From Allodiplogaster sudhausi (Eukaryota > Nematoda > Chromadorea > Rhabditida > Diplogasteridae): a stretch of DNA of 64,000 nt. Made by a program: the position numbers and the translations under genes. The notes under the pieces were generated by a model. It had not been told where the DNA came from, made no database searches, and worked only from the letters and a program-made list of their open reading frames with translations. Where the stretch lies: the NCBI GenBank assembly GCA_945643635.1, contig CALZFC010000256.1:1548001-1612000 (forward strand), read 5' to 3'. This document shows positions 26,201 through 36,805 of the stretch, piece after piece (position 1 is the stretch's first letter; each line of letters starts with the position of its first letter).

Positions 26201-28827
26201 CGTCCCTCCAGAGGCCAATGACCCGGCCCGGCCGGAGAATCGCATCTTCTGCCACGTCAACACCACGCCCGCCTTCTTCAACGACTCCAAAGTGCAGATA
26301 CGTCAGTGGTTTTTCTCTATATCTCTCTCTCTCTCTCCCTCTGTCCATTTATCTCTCTCTCTCTCTCTCCTCTCTCTGTTCATATATCTATCTCTCTCTC
26401 TTTCCCTCTCTCGCGCTCTCTCTTGTTCTTTCACTCTCTCTCTTTCTCCCTCTCCCTCCCTTGCGCAGAAACGGAATGTCATTAACATACATTTAATATT
26501 GTCATAAATATGATCATATTGATACATTTCATATGTAATCATATATGTAATAATAAGTGTTTTTATGTACCCGTGGTTTTCTATGCGCGATCTAGCATAT
26601 CACCATCAATAACTTGAATTACTTCGTTATCGCTTCTGCATTGGCTTCTGAATAGGTTTGTTATTGCACTATCTCTTTAACTTTTGCATGTTCTATTACA
26701 AAAGAAATATGTTTGAAATTCTATATCTAGTAAATATATTAATTATTTTTATCATTTATATTATTCAATTAATTTAACGTTGGATCGGGCCGATTGTGCA
26801 GGGAACAAAAGCAGTGTCGACTAGCCAGATGAATAGGATGAGGAAGGAGGTCTTGGGCACGGAAACCATTTCGGGTTCAATGAAAAGGCCTTTCAGCAAA
26901 TAAATAAAACATGGTAGACTATGGCTTTGGGGAGACTCGAAATTAGTGTTGGTCCGTCAAATCTACAGTACCATTTTTCCTCTGCGCTTGTGTGGGTGGG
27001 GAGCAAAGAAATGTTGCATCAAAATCATTACGGGAAACGAGTGGGAGAGAGGGAGGGGTAAAAAAATTTAATAAAAATTTATTATGCTAATTTTTTGTTC
27101 CTTTTCAGCCGGCTGCCTCCCGACTGCAATGCTGGATTTGTCCAGCTGTCAGCCGGGCAACCCGAGAGTCTACCTTTCCCAGGCCCACTTTCTCTACTCT
27201 CCTCAAGAGGTTTTAACATTATTGATTGGCTTTCTTTTAAATATTAATAAAAACATTTTCTTGCACTTTCCTAGCACAAAGTCCTGGCTTACCATCCGCG
27301 GTTACTTAAAAAAATTTTACAGTACATTTTGACGGATATAAAAAAAATGAAACTTTTTCAAATATTTTCTTTAAAATTTTGATATTATTCGATAATATTT
27401 GTTTTGATATATTTAAATGTTAATTTCTCAGGTCTGGGCCTCGGTGTCGGGTCTCTCGGAGCCGTCCACTGCCAATGACGAGACGTTCGTGCTGATCGAG
27501 CCGACCAGCGGAGTCCCCGTCGCGGCCAAGCGAGTAATGCAGATCAACATCGGAATGAAGAAGAGCGACCTGAGGTGAGAGAGAGAGGGGAGGGAGCGAG
27601 CGAAGGAGAGAGAAAGAAGAAAGAAAGAGGGAGGGAGGAGAGTAAGTGAGGCAGCGACTATGAAGTATGATAGGAATAGCATGAATTTCTTTGGGTGCAA
27701 TGTTGGTTGTTTTGATGTGGATTTCAAGTAACTCCCTGGTTCTGCACCCATTAAGTCACTTTTTTGCTGTCAAAGACATGACAAAAATTGCAATACTTAA
27801 TGTTATTTCAATTTTTTATCATCTAGTTCGGAGGAGGGGGCTTGGCACCTGTCTGAACAGATTGCGTTTTCGCTAAAGTAGTATGACAAAATGAAGTATT
27901 CGTCTTGTGATATTCTAGTCTTCATTTATGTGTACGTCAATTGGTCAGCTTGGGGTATTTATTTGGTTATAAACATTTTTATTATTGATTTATTTTAAAT
28001 TTACTTATTACTTTTTAACATTCACTTATTGATTTTCAGTATTGTCGCCTCGGCCAATCCAGTGATCATGCCCGTGTTGTGGCTTAATGAGACTGCAGTG
28101 TTCGACGAAGGAACGAGAGATCAGCTGCTGAACCATCTTCTCGCAGCGAAGCACTGGGCGACTGTAGGAGGTATGAAAGATGTTCATTTATCTATTTTGC
28201 ATTTATTTTATTTATTTATTTATTTTATTATAATTTTACATTTGCTTGAGAAATCTTATTTATTCCTTTTACATTCATGTATGAATTATGTATTTTTTTA
28301 CCGTGATTATTTAATTGGTCTTGTAAGTAAGTTTGGGAAGAAGAAGAATTTCGTCCCGGTAGCTAAAACATAACTATATTCAATATGAGAGATTTGTGTG
28401 TGTGAGTGGTTGATCATTTTGTGAGAATTATTTTTCAAATAGTATATTATATATGTTATATATATATATTATTATAATTTAGTTTATTTAATAATTTAAT
28501 TCAGGAATCGCTGCCACGATTCTTGGCACTCTCCTCGTGATAGCCGTCCTGATCTTCTTATCCCTGGAGAGGGCATCGCAGGTGAGGAAAATTGTAATTT
28601 TGTTATCATTTTTACCTTTTACTACTATCTTTTTTCAATAAATGTTTTTAATTAAAAAAAAATAAGTCACGTAAATTGTTTTTTTTCAATATCATACCTC
28701 ATTTGATTCCTTTCAGTCCCGCGGCGACTTCCACCGCCTTGAAGGAGACGGCCAGCCAGAGAGTGCCCCCCAGGACGGATTCGACAATCCCAACATAATT
28801 GTGGACGAGTCGACTGCAACGGAATGA
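22550..28827 (+). CDS. CD36-family (class B) scavenger receptor, copy A, complete
   Basis: Thirteen exons: 22550-22672, 23548-23673, 23846-23901, 24160-24310, 24584-24682, 24929-25051, 25639-25787, 26138-26301, 27109-27209, 27432-27574, 28040-28170, 28505-28581 and 28717-28827, giving 517 aa. The N-terminal membrane helix (LFLGVLFTVAGVLALILL) is followed by PKYIDNQLIK, then an ectodomain with many N-glycosylation sites (NGT, NKT, NLS, NTT, NDS, NET) and conserved cysteines. Family signatures include KGPYVFVERQNKTF, TWRFAVPPEANDP and LSQAHFLYSP. A C-terminal helix (TILGTLLVIAVLIFL) and a short acidic tail follow. Known for the family: lipid and lipoprotein binding or lysosomal membrane transport. 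The tail motif NPNIIV might be a sorting signal (inference). Introns 1 and 8 carry (TC)n tracts. Confidence 0.93.
23020..23290. repeat. (TC)n-rich tract in intron 1 of scavenger receptor copy A
   Basis: CTCTCTCC-type repeats with interspersed TTTTT. The duplication that made copy B appears to break in the GA/TC-rich part of this intron. Confidence 0.8.
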
Positions 28828-29328
28828 GGAAGAGAAGAATTCTTCCGGTTTTTCTAACCCTTTACATGTTCAATTTTTACTTTTTAGATTCCACTCTGTT
28901 TTCTCGTTCCCTCCTTTGATCATCAAATTTCTGTTGACAACTTGTTTATTATCTGCTTAGAAGCCCAAACGAGTGCGATGACAATATCATTTCCGATAAA
29001 TTTGCCTTTCCCGCTCATTCCGTGCATAGTTAACTGGTTGTTTTTTTCCTTAGCTCTCGTTTTTCACAAAGATTAGATCGCCTCTTTTAATTTGTATTCC
29101 TTGAGAATTCTCCCTTCCAGAATTCAGTCTCAGAAAGGAAGCTATTTCTTTAGAGGTGCCTTTATTGTGTAAATATTATGTTTGCATATTTCTTCACTTA
29201 CTCGTAAGAAATGCGTGTTCATCATACGATTAGTGCTACTATTCTGTTTATTATTAATTCTGTACATATTGATCGAGTTATAAGAGAAATTTATCGGAGA
29301 CATTTTAAAAGAAAATATTTTATCTTGC
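28828..29328 (+). other. 3' flank of scavenger receptor A, shared with copy B
   Basis: Matches, in reverse orientation, the DNA on both sides of the foldback element near copy B (37.1-37.5 and 39.2-39.3 kb). It contains the intact TTAA at 29030-29033 that is occupied in copy B. Confidence 0.75.
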
Positions 29329-29776
29329 ATATACAGTACCGCCCAACATTTCTGGTACATATATTAATTATATTAATATAAATAATTTCAATTGATTTTT
29401 CAGCGCTCATGGCGCTTTTCAACGTAGTTTTCTGTACAAACTGGACTAATTCGATGCAGATAAATACGTTGGAAACATTAGTTTCTCAAAAAAAGTAGAC
29501 ACTGACGAGAAAATTCATGTTTTAGTCCGAAACCCATTTGAAGATGCAGCGCAATTGCGCACCTAGTGCAGCGCAATTGCGCTTCATATTTCAAATAATT
29601 TCGGACTAAAACATGAATTTTCTCGTCAGTGTCTACTTTTTTTGAGAAACTAATGTTTCCAACGTATTTATCTGCATCGAATAAGTCCAGTTTGTACAGA
29701 AAAGTACATTGAAATGGGCCATGAGCGCTGAAAAATCAATTGAAATTATTTATATTAATATATTTAGTATATACTT
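29329..29776. mobile_element. Small foldback insertion in the 3' flank of scavenger receptor A
   Basis: Arms 29368-29560 and 29575-29765 are near-perfect inverted repeats with the terminal motif TTTTTCAGCGCTCATGG and an inner GCGCAATTGCGC palindrome. The matching flank of copy B near 37180 lacks this stretch, so it was inserted after the duplication or lost from B. The outer left edge reads ATACAGTACCGCCCAACATT, resembling mariner ends, but no matching right end is visible. Confidence 0.7.
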
Positions 29777-30518
29777 ACTTTGAGAATATTTGCTACACTA
29801 GTCCACTAAAAATACGTTGATTTTGGTTGAAATAAACTCATGGATAAACACTGTAAAATTATTAATTAAAATTACTTCCAGAGGCCCAAGCATGTATTGG
29901 TAAGAAGTATTTGACACATGGAAGTCTTTACATAAAATGAGAGAATTTCTGGGGGGAAGTAAAATAGATACATGAAATATAGAGATTGATAAAGATAGAT
30001 AGCAGCCACGATTTCTGGGGTAAGTAAAATAGATACATGAAATATAGAGATTGATAAAGATAGACTCTTACTTCTCTCTCTCCTCTCGCTTCCTCTATAT
30101 GGATAGCCTTTTGTATCGGATGGTTCTGGATGAGAAAAATTTGGTCACAGATTCCCCCTGAAAATCAGTCTCTCGTTAATCTGTGGGATGGTCACATTTA
30201 CAATTATCTTTTTTTAGATTTTCCATCGCATGTTCAATACCATTTCGGGGAAAATTCTTTGTTCATTTTATATATGTACATATTGTGAGACCCGGGTCAA
30301 GAAAGAAGGAATTAACTGGCAGACTAACCCATCGGAAAATGAGAAGCTGTTCGTAGTGAGGAAGTTCGAGCAGCGTTGAAGCGATGGGAGGCAGAGCGGA
30401 GAAGGGCAGAGATGGAGGAGAGCAGACGGACACCTGGAAGAGAGGCAGAGAGAGAAAGAGTGAGAGAGCGAAGGAGAGAAAGAGAGAGAGAGAGAAGGAA
30501 AGAGAGGGGAGAGAGAGC

Positions 30519-30568
<50 letters not shown>

Positions 30569-30636
30569 GAGTGAAAGAGAGGGAGAGATAAATACAAAGA
30601 GAGAGAGGGAGAGAGAGAGACAGCGAGAGAGAGAGG

Positions 30637-30692
<56 letters not shown>

Positions 30693-30960
30693 CGGAGAGG
30701 GAGAGGGGTAGAGCAGAGAGAGAGAAAGCGAGGGATAGGTAGAACGAGTGAATTAAATATTACAATGATCAGTATTAACTGTAGTTATACTTCCAATGAA
30801 CAAAATAACAAATTACCTAAATCTTTGAAAATTGGGACGGTCGCTAAATGATGGTCAATTGTTTTCCCACATTTTAATTTTCTTTATCATGCTTATTACG
30901 TTATTGTACTCATGTAATTCTTTAGCCAGTGCACTGACAGAAACATTGGGAAAGTATCAT
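29777..30960. other. Spacer DNA between the inverted scavenger-receptor copies, with a long (GA)n tract
   Basis: Homology to copy B's flank ends near 29860. A 60-base segment near 29940-30060 is tandemly repeated (AAGTAAAATAGATACATGAA). Purine repeats fill about 30430-30740. No gene recognised. Confidence 0.6.
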
Positions 30961-30966
30961 TATTTT

Positions 30967-31070
30967 GTCCTGTGGTGCCTGTAGAGTAGTGCTGGAGAGC
31001 TCACCAACCAGTCCCGAAGTGCTGAGTTCGATTCCCGGTCGAGAGCGAAAAAGTGGGTGCATGATACAAC
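30967..31070 (+). mobile_element. tRNA-like SINE fragment
   Basis: GAGTTCGATTCCCGG fits a pol III B box, and TAGAGTAGTGCTGG about 35 bases upstream resembles an A box. The stem pairing of a functional tRNA is not convincing, so a tRNA-derived SINE head is more likely than a tRNA gene. Confidence 0.5.
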
Positions 31071-31135
31071 CAATTGAATCTAACTAAAAAAATTTTACCG
31101 AACGCTTGTCTAGGAATTTTTTTAGCAAGAAAAAA

Positions 31136-31216
31136 GGCCACCGGGGCGAAAGCCCTGATGTCCCGTAGCGTGCCAAAGACACGCTACGGGCCATCAGGGC
31201 TTTCGCCCCAGTGGCC
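31136..31216. repeat. GC-rich near-perfect hairpin, about 35-bp stem
   Basis: Left arm GGGGCGAAAGCCCTGATG and inner CCCGTAGCGTG pair with CACGCTACGGG and CATCAGGGCTTTCGCCCC, around a seven-base loop. It is far richer in GC than its surroundings. It may be a tiny palindromic element or an RNA hairpin. Confidence 0.8.
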
Positions 31217-31251
31217 ATTTGCAATGATTATAATTTTTTTCAAAAAAAAAG

Positions 31252-31773
31252 ATGCTCGTTATGCTCCACCCTTCCCACCTCCCGACCACATTTACTACGT
31301 ATAATAAAGCAATCTCGCTATGCGCGGCTACACCCACACATGGAATGAGGAGAAGGCAAACTTTTACATTTAAAATCATATATCATGGAGTCCGTCGTTG
31401 CCGAGGTTGCCCTTGCAGCATGTCACGAAACGGACGTAGAAGTCCGCTCGGTCTGGGAATTCATAAAACGATGTGGGATCTTTTGAAATCAATTATAACA
31501 GTCAAAAAGGATAAGGCAGAATGGGATGATAATACCAAGAGTTCGCCAAGCAAAAATTTCCAACCACAGTGTTACAATCGCTCGTCGTCTCAACACAATT
31601 TTGGCGAACTCACTACCATTTCACCTTCCAGCTCCAAGAGCCTTCAATGTTTTGACTGCAAGAATTGTATGAGAACAGGGAACAAAAGAGTAGTTAAACG
31701 CAACTTTTCTGTTCTCGGCCGGGAACCCGTTATCTCTGGATTCCCAGTCAAGCGTTTCCGCAAAAGTTTATAG
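31252..31773 (+). CDS. Hypothetical 173-aa open frame
   Basis: An uninterrupted, non-repetitive frame. The C-terminal part is Cys-containing and basic (LQCFDCKNCMRTGNKRVVK). No signal peptide or known domain is seen, and it starts immediately after the hairpin. It may be a real single-exon gene, an exon, or chance. Confidence 0.3.
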   Translation: MLVMLHPSHLPTTFTTYNKAISLCAATPTHGMRRRQTFTFKIIYHGVRRCRGCPCSMSRNGRRSPLGLGIHKTMWDLLKSIITVKKDKAEWDDNTKSSPSKNFQPQCYNRSSSQHNFGELTTISPSSSKSLQCFDCKNCMRTGNKRVVKRNFSVLGREPVISGFPVKRFRKSL

Positions 31774-31905
31774 ATCTATTTTATTGCAAGTTTCCGTCGT
31801 GATATTGCGAGCTCGTTTCTCCCAATTCTCGTCCGACATAAATGGACCAGCTAAACTAAAAGTAGCACGAATGCAGACGATACCGACAAAGAAAATGGCA
31901 GTAAG

Positions 31906-32298
31906 TTAGAGAGAGGAGAGAGTCATGGGCCGGTAGACGAAGGGAGGCTCGTCGGAGATGAACGGGGGATGGTGCTTGATGCGACGCCACCAGAAGGGGT
32001 CCAGCTGAGGAGAGAGAGAGAGAAAGAGAGAGAGAGAGTGAGTGGGAGAGAGAGAGGAGATAGAGAGACTTAAAGAGTGAGAGACAGAGAAAGATAGAGG
32101 GCAGATAAAAGAAAGGAGATAGCAAGAGTGAGAAAGACACTTGGAGAGGGCGAGAAAGGTGAGAGATAGAGAAAGGCATTTGGAGTTGGAGAAAGGAAGA
32201 GAGAGAGACGGAAAATAATTTTTGATATCGCAATATTAACTTCAAGTATAAATTACATACCGTTTTAAATGGGGCTGAAGAGGGTCCGACGAAATTTC
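31906..32298 (-). CDS. Two candidate 3'-terminal exons of an unidentified gene
   Basis: Exons 32298-32261 and 32004-31906 join in phase. The last encodes LDPFWWRRIKHHPPF followed by ISDEPPFVYRPMTLSSL and a stop. The aromatic and Pro-rich composition looks like conserved protein rather than repeat noise, and the acceptor lies in a pyrimidine context. Upstream exons were not found. A small mitochondrial complex subunit is conceivable but unsupported. Confidence 0.4.
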
Positions 32299-32689
32299 CT
32301 GGCTCAATTTATTCTTCTCAGAATTTGAAGAGAAGGATCCTGAAGTTTTAAAAACCAATGTAAATATATTTGAAAAAACAACAACATAATCTTCGGTAAA
32401 CAAATACTTAAAATCCGACTTAATATCCAACTTATCATTAAGTAGCTAAATAAAACAATTCCTAATACTGTTTGCATCCTCTTACGAATTTTGTCTGATA
32501 AATTGTTATGTGTTCATAACCAACACAGCTTCCTTGTCTTTTGTATTTTGCAATCATTATTTGATGTCGCAACCGACGTACGGCGTATTTAGATCAACCT
32601 GGTTATAGTGCAGTGTGCTGACCAATTAATGAGTACAAGATGAGAGAGGCATTCGTTTGCTGAGAATGTCTATAGAACTGCAGCCCCGC

Positions 32690-32870
32690 ATCTCTTTCCC
32701 TCTCCCTCTTCTCTCTCCTCTCTCGGTCTCGCTCCCTCTCTCTCTTTCTCTTTTTTTTTCTCTCTCTTTTTCTCTCTTCCTTTCTCTCTCTCTCTCGATG
32801 CTTAGATAGATAGAGAGAAATAGAGAGAGAGAGAGAGCTGGAGAAAGATAGAGAGAGAGAGTACACAATT
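32690..32870. repeat. (TC)n then (GA)n block
   Basis: A pyrimidine run followed by a purine run, so the two halves can fold back on each other. Non-coding. Confidence 0.75.
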
Positions 32871-33019
32871 TTCAGCAAAACCAATATCCAATTTAGATTT
32901 TTTATACGCAAAAGTAGTTTTGATTACATTTAAACTAGATAATAGCTTAATTATTGATTAGGGTTTCTTAAATATGATTGTACATATAACTTCTCAAGCA
33001 CGCATACATACATTTCCAG

Positions 33020-33323
33020 GAAGCACAACCACGGAGAACACTGCGAATTCGGAGCCTACAAGTACGGAGGCTACGGAAGTCACAGCAAGGGAGAGAAGTA
33101 CGGCAGTGAATACGAGAAGGGACACGACGGAGGACACAAGCATCTGGGAGGAGAGCACTACGGCCAGGGACATGGGGCGTACTACTCCGATGAGGCCCAC
33201 TATGAAACCAGTTACCACGGCGACCACTATGGACCCAGCCACTATGAAGCCAGTTATCACGGGGACCACCATGAACGCAGTCACTATGGACATCACCACG
33301 GCTCTTTCTGCCATCACGTTTGA
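33020..33323 (+). CDS. Last exon of a His/Gly/Tyr-rich protein, about 100 residues seen
   Basis: After the TTTCCAG acceptor the frame begins KHNHGEHCEFGAYKYGGYG and ends in GHHHGSFCHHV and a stop. An internal repeat of about 13 residues (HYETSYHGDHYGP, HYEASYHGDHHER) varies at synonymous sites, which supports selection on the protein. An AATAAA signal lies at 33398-33403, about 75 bases after the stop. The upstream exon, presumably with a signal peptide, was not found. Such composition is common in cuticle, metal-binding or antimicrobial proteins; the role is unknown. The hydrophobic minus-strand frame here is a shadow. Confidence 0.6.
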
Positions 33324-33397
33324 AAATGCAAAATTACCACATGGACTTATTGAGTGCTTATTGTCATTTGTCTATCTTACATTTTATGAATTATAGA

Positions 33398-33403
33398 AAT
33401 AAA
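33398..33403 (+). terminator. Polyadenylation signal AATAAA for the His/Gly/Tyr-rich gene
   Basis: A canonical hexamer at a suitable distance after the stop codon at 33321-33323. Confidence 0.55.
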
Positions 33404-33704
33404 GTATCGATCTTAATAAAAATCTACTATTTTAACGTACATGTTTTAAAAAATCACCAAAATTGATTCACAAAAAATGATTTGTCAAAAATCAAGGAAC
33501 CGCCTCCCACTATTATAGTTTAGGGAGAAAGAGAGAGAGTGAGGGATGCAGAGAGAGGAGGGTGATGTATAAAGAGATGGATGAAAACAAGATTGTGTAG
33601 TGTACGTCAATGTGCATTTTCTATTCAAAGGGTAGAAAATACTCGATATTAAGATTGGCGGGATGAAAAATTCACGTATGCTTACTGCCACTGTGGGACG
33701 GAAG

Positions 33705-34679
33705 AGTCTGATTGCGGACTATTCATTGGCGAACTTGGCGAAGCCGTGGCCAGGCTGAAGTCGGCGATTCAAGGAGATATCCACATGAATAGCACAGGCG
33801 AGAAAGAAATAACGGGTTGGATGAGGTTCGGCCGAAGAGTACTTGCCCATTTTGCCCAATCATTCGATTTAGAAAAACATTGCTAATAAAAATAAAAATA
33901 AAAACAAAAATCGCTGTTTTGCAGATGAAAGCGCTTCTAGTGTCTCCGCAGACGACAACTGTACTGTCTACATCTGGTGTGTTTATATGTTTTCATTACA
34001 AATCATGCCTTTTTTTTTGTTAAGGAAATTAGAAATGAGTCTAAATAATTAATACAAAGTCATTTTACGGGCTAGTCAAAGTACTCCCAAGGCACCAACC
34101 TTTGAACGAACGGTTAAAACCACAATTATGCAGTTCAAGTAACATCTAAAGAGTAACAGTTTGTAAGGTAGCAAAGTAGAAATTGTTTGAATATCTTAAA
34201 GGATTATTTCGCAATTTTAAGGCATCAGTCAACATGAAATCTTTGCGTCGACCTCATCAATCACAGAATCCGCCCCAACTGAAATGGCGACAGAGTTAAT
34301 ATTTTTATTTTAATAAATTTAGAAAAGTAAAATATCTTTCTGCGCAGGTCTTTGACAATGGCGATTGCTTTGACCGAGTGGATTAGTCTGGTTAGAGATA
34401 TTTCATGTTCTGAAGTGATTCACAGGCCGCTCGAGCATACTATTGTTTATATGATATAAAATGCATTGTGCAATGACGCGCTGGTTTTTGGAATGGTTTA
34501 AAAAAATTAATCCTGAGCAAGTTAAATCATAGTCCGATTCGAGGCATTTTCGTTTACTTTTATGACACATGTTCAGGGCGTCCGGATCGCAGTGAACCTC
34601 TTCCGTCTTCACTGTGTTCTTTTCGCTGGTTGTGATCGCCATTCTCGTCTGCGCAATCGTCAAGAAAATTATACGATAA
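33705..34679 (+). pseudogene. Truncated, frameshifted copy of the six-cysteine membrane-protein gene at 50 kb
   Basis: Counterparts of exons 3-7 are recognisable at 33705-33824, 33925-33976, 34267-34294, 34348-34390 and 34577-34679 (for example SDCGLFIGELGEAVARL and MKALLVSPQTTT). Relative to the intact gene there is a 2-base gain near the end of the first segment and an extra C in the last exon, which removes the membrane helix frame. The signal-peptide and cysteine-rich exons are missing. Introns are also related, so this is a DNA-level inverted duplicate and not a retrocopy. Confidence 0.75.
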
Positions 34680-35390
34680 TATCCCTTAAATAAAATGAAT
34701 TAAGACGCTATTCCACATTGACACTTACAACATACAAATACCAACATTTTTTTTAACAAATAGGAAAAAAGCTTATTAACTGAATAGATTGAATATTTAG
34801 TGGTGGGTCTAATTCTTCGTTTGAAGCAATATTTTACTGATTTCATGCTTAAAAAGTAAATCATGAAAATCTAGTTAGAACGAATGTAGGGCAGCAGCAA
34901 AGAACGAAGAGAGAAATATGAGATATGTTTCTAGAGGAAATTCATATGAGACATTTCAGTAGCTGCTTTTGAACGAAAATATCGAGATCAACCCATTATT
35001 AGAAATAGGAATTGATTATTGAGATCAAAGCGATATTTGATATGCAATGCGATAGTACACTATTTTCATGCGCGTCAAGATTGGACTACTTTTCTTTATA
35101 TATATTACAAACCTATTTTTTCTATTTACTACTTCTTCACTACTAGCATTAATATTTTATTACCATCGAAGAAAGTGAGGCAGCATGAGATATATCTGAC
35201 GACGAGAGTGAGTTACGTGTTTATGCATATTTTCAGAAAAAAAACATGTCAAGCATTTTGAGAGAAATATGAACATAACAACGTAATTCTCTTTGTCCGA
35301 TTATTTACGGTCCTTCATAATTTACGGCCCACCGAAGATTTCGGCCCATGATCGAGTGCATACTGCTCACATACATCTTAACGGCTCCCT
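34680..35390. other. AT-rich intergenic stretch, nothing recognised
   Basis: No coding, repeat or RNA signal stands out. Confidence 0.5.
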
Positions 35391-35394
35391 CATA

Positions 35395-35833
35395 TCAGCC
35401 GAATAGTCTGCCCAGATGACCAAGCATGCCCATGACTTGGCCGAGCGGGCCAGGTCGACGACGGCGTCCCCAGCCTGGCCGGCGTCTGCCCCAGCCACGG
35501 CGGCGGCCCCCTGATTTTCTTTGCAATTATTAGGAATAATAATACTAATAAGAAGCATTATTATAAGTATTCTTATTACTATTACTTACTATAAGTATTA
35601 TTATTATTTCTCTTATTATTATAAAGCGTAGAACAAATGTGTATGCATACATTCACATTTTTTTAATTAAAAAAATAATACTTTCCATATACCAAATAAT
35701 TCTCACTATTCGCTGTCTTTAAGTAGAAGGGTTTGAAGCTGTAAGCTTCGGCCCACTAACATCGCTGCGCTTCGCTGACGCAAAGAAAGGCAATCGCGAG
35801 TAGTAAAAGGATAAGGAAGAGCTTCCACGACAT
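35395..35833 (-). CDS. Small cationic Gly/Arg/Trp-rich secreted peptide precursor, 62 aa
   Basis: Two exons: 35833-35761, encoding a classic signal peptide (MSWKLFLILLLLAIAFLCVS then EAQRW), and 35510-35395. Joining the GTTAGT donor to the ATCAG acceptor puts exon 2 in the frame GRRRGWGRRRPGWGRRRR followed by PGPLGQVMGMLGHLGRLFG and a stop. The mature region has 12 arginines, three tryptophans and no cysteine, and ends in a glycine that could give an amide. Two readings fit: an antimicrobial peptide related in style to nematode Gly/Trp-rich peptides, or a neuropeptide precursor cut at RRR/RRRR with GW-amide and LF-amide products. The other two frames of exon 2 do not join exon 1 in phase. Confidence 0.7.
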
Positions 35834-36172
35834 CTGAATTATCGACCAATTTTATAGATTGAGTGTTTTTAAATGTCGAGCAAACCATTAGAGAGAGAGA
35901 GCGCAAATTTGACAGAGAAAAGGAGGAGAAAAAGTAGTTCTCGCACAGTTCATTTCCTTGCCTTGCAAATGTGAATTCGGCAACGTTCAGGGGCGCTATA
36001 TTTCTGCGGTCTCTCTCTTGCTCTAACAATAAGTCGTTTAGGTAGACCTCATGACGCTGTTCATGCCTCTACCTCTTTTCTCTCTAATTTCTCCCTCTCT
36101 CTCACTTTTTTCTTTCTCCCCCTCTTCTCTCTCTCTCTCTCCTCGCTTCATCTTCCGAACCCCTCCGTCTCC

Positions 36173-36389
36173 CACTGCTCGAACTCGATTTTGCAGGTGT
36201 TGATTGGCAATCTTATCACGGCCTTCACATGCTGCCTGCAATTTCATTTCGAAAACATTAGACGGTGACGTTACCATTATTCTGATTCTTGCAGATTTTT
36301 TAAGGTCAACTTCCTGCAAAACGTGTTTGCCAGAAAGAAGATATTTCTGGCCGTTAGAGTTCGTCCATGTCAAGTCAGCAATTTGCTTC
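36173..36389 (-). CDS. Possible internal exon of an unknown gene
   Basis: After a GTGGGCAG acceptor the frame stays open through LTWTNSNGQKYLLSGKHV and VFEMKLQAACEGRDKIANQ to a possible GTGGGA donor. The composition is protein-like and not repetitive. Neighbouring exons were not identified, and it is upstream of the small peptide gene on the same strand. Confidence 0.3.
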
Positions 36390-36469
36390 CTGCCCACAAA
36401 ATTAGTTCAGAACGAGAGCGTGTGAACAAAAGCGTATGGACAATCGAGGGAAAACCGGTGGCGGAACAT

Positions 36470-36503
36470 GAATAGAGAGAGGAGAGAGAAGGAGAGGGAC
36501 AGC

Positions 36504-36559
<56 letters not shown>

Positions 36560-36571
36560 TCAAGGAGAGGG

Positions 36572-36618
<47 letters not shown>

Positions 36619-36805
36619 AAGAGAGGGAGGAAAGGAGTGAGAGAGTGTGTGTGAGAGAGCGAGAGAGAGAGAGAGAGAGAGAGAAGGAAAGAGACAGCAT
36701 GAGAGAGAGAGAAAGAAAGAAAGAAAGAGAGAGAGAGAGGGAGAGAGAGAACAAGAGAGGGAGGAAAGGAGTGAGAGAGTGTGTGAGAGAGAGAGAGAGT
36801 GAGTC
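36470..36805. repeat. Long (GA)n block with an internally duplicated segment
   Basis: The segment ending GGAAAGGAGTGAGAGAGTGTG occurs twice (near 36625-36655 and 36755-36785) inside the purine run, showing local duplication within the microsatellite. All open frames over it are repeat artefacts. Confidence 0.85.

Noticed and set aside
30967..31070. Functional tRNA gene
   Set aside because: Box-like motifs are present, but the acceptor and anticodon stems do not pair convincingly, so it is listed as a SINE fragment.
32994..33317. Hydrophobic minus-strand frame (membrane-like) over the His/Gly/Tyr-rich exon
   Set aside because: The plus frame has an acceptor, a stop, a poly(A) signal and repeats varying at synonymous positions; the minus frame is its shadow.
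35367..35558. Ala/Asp-rich minus-strand frame over exon 2 of the small peptide gene
   Set aside because: It does not join the signal-peptide exon in phase; the Gly/Arg/Trp frame does and ends at its own stop.
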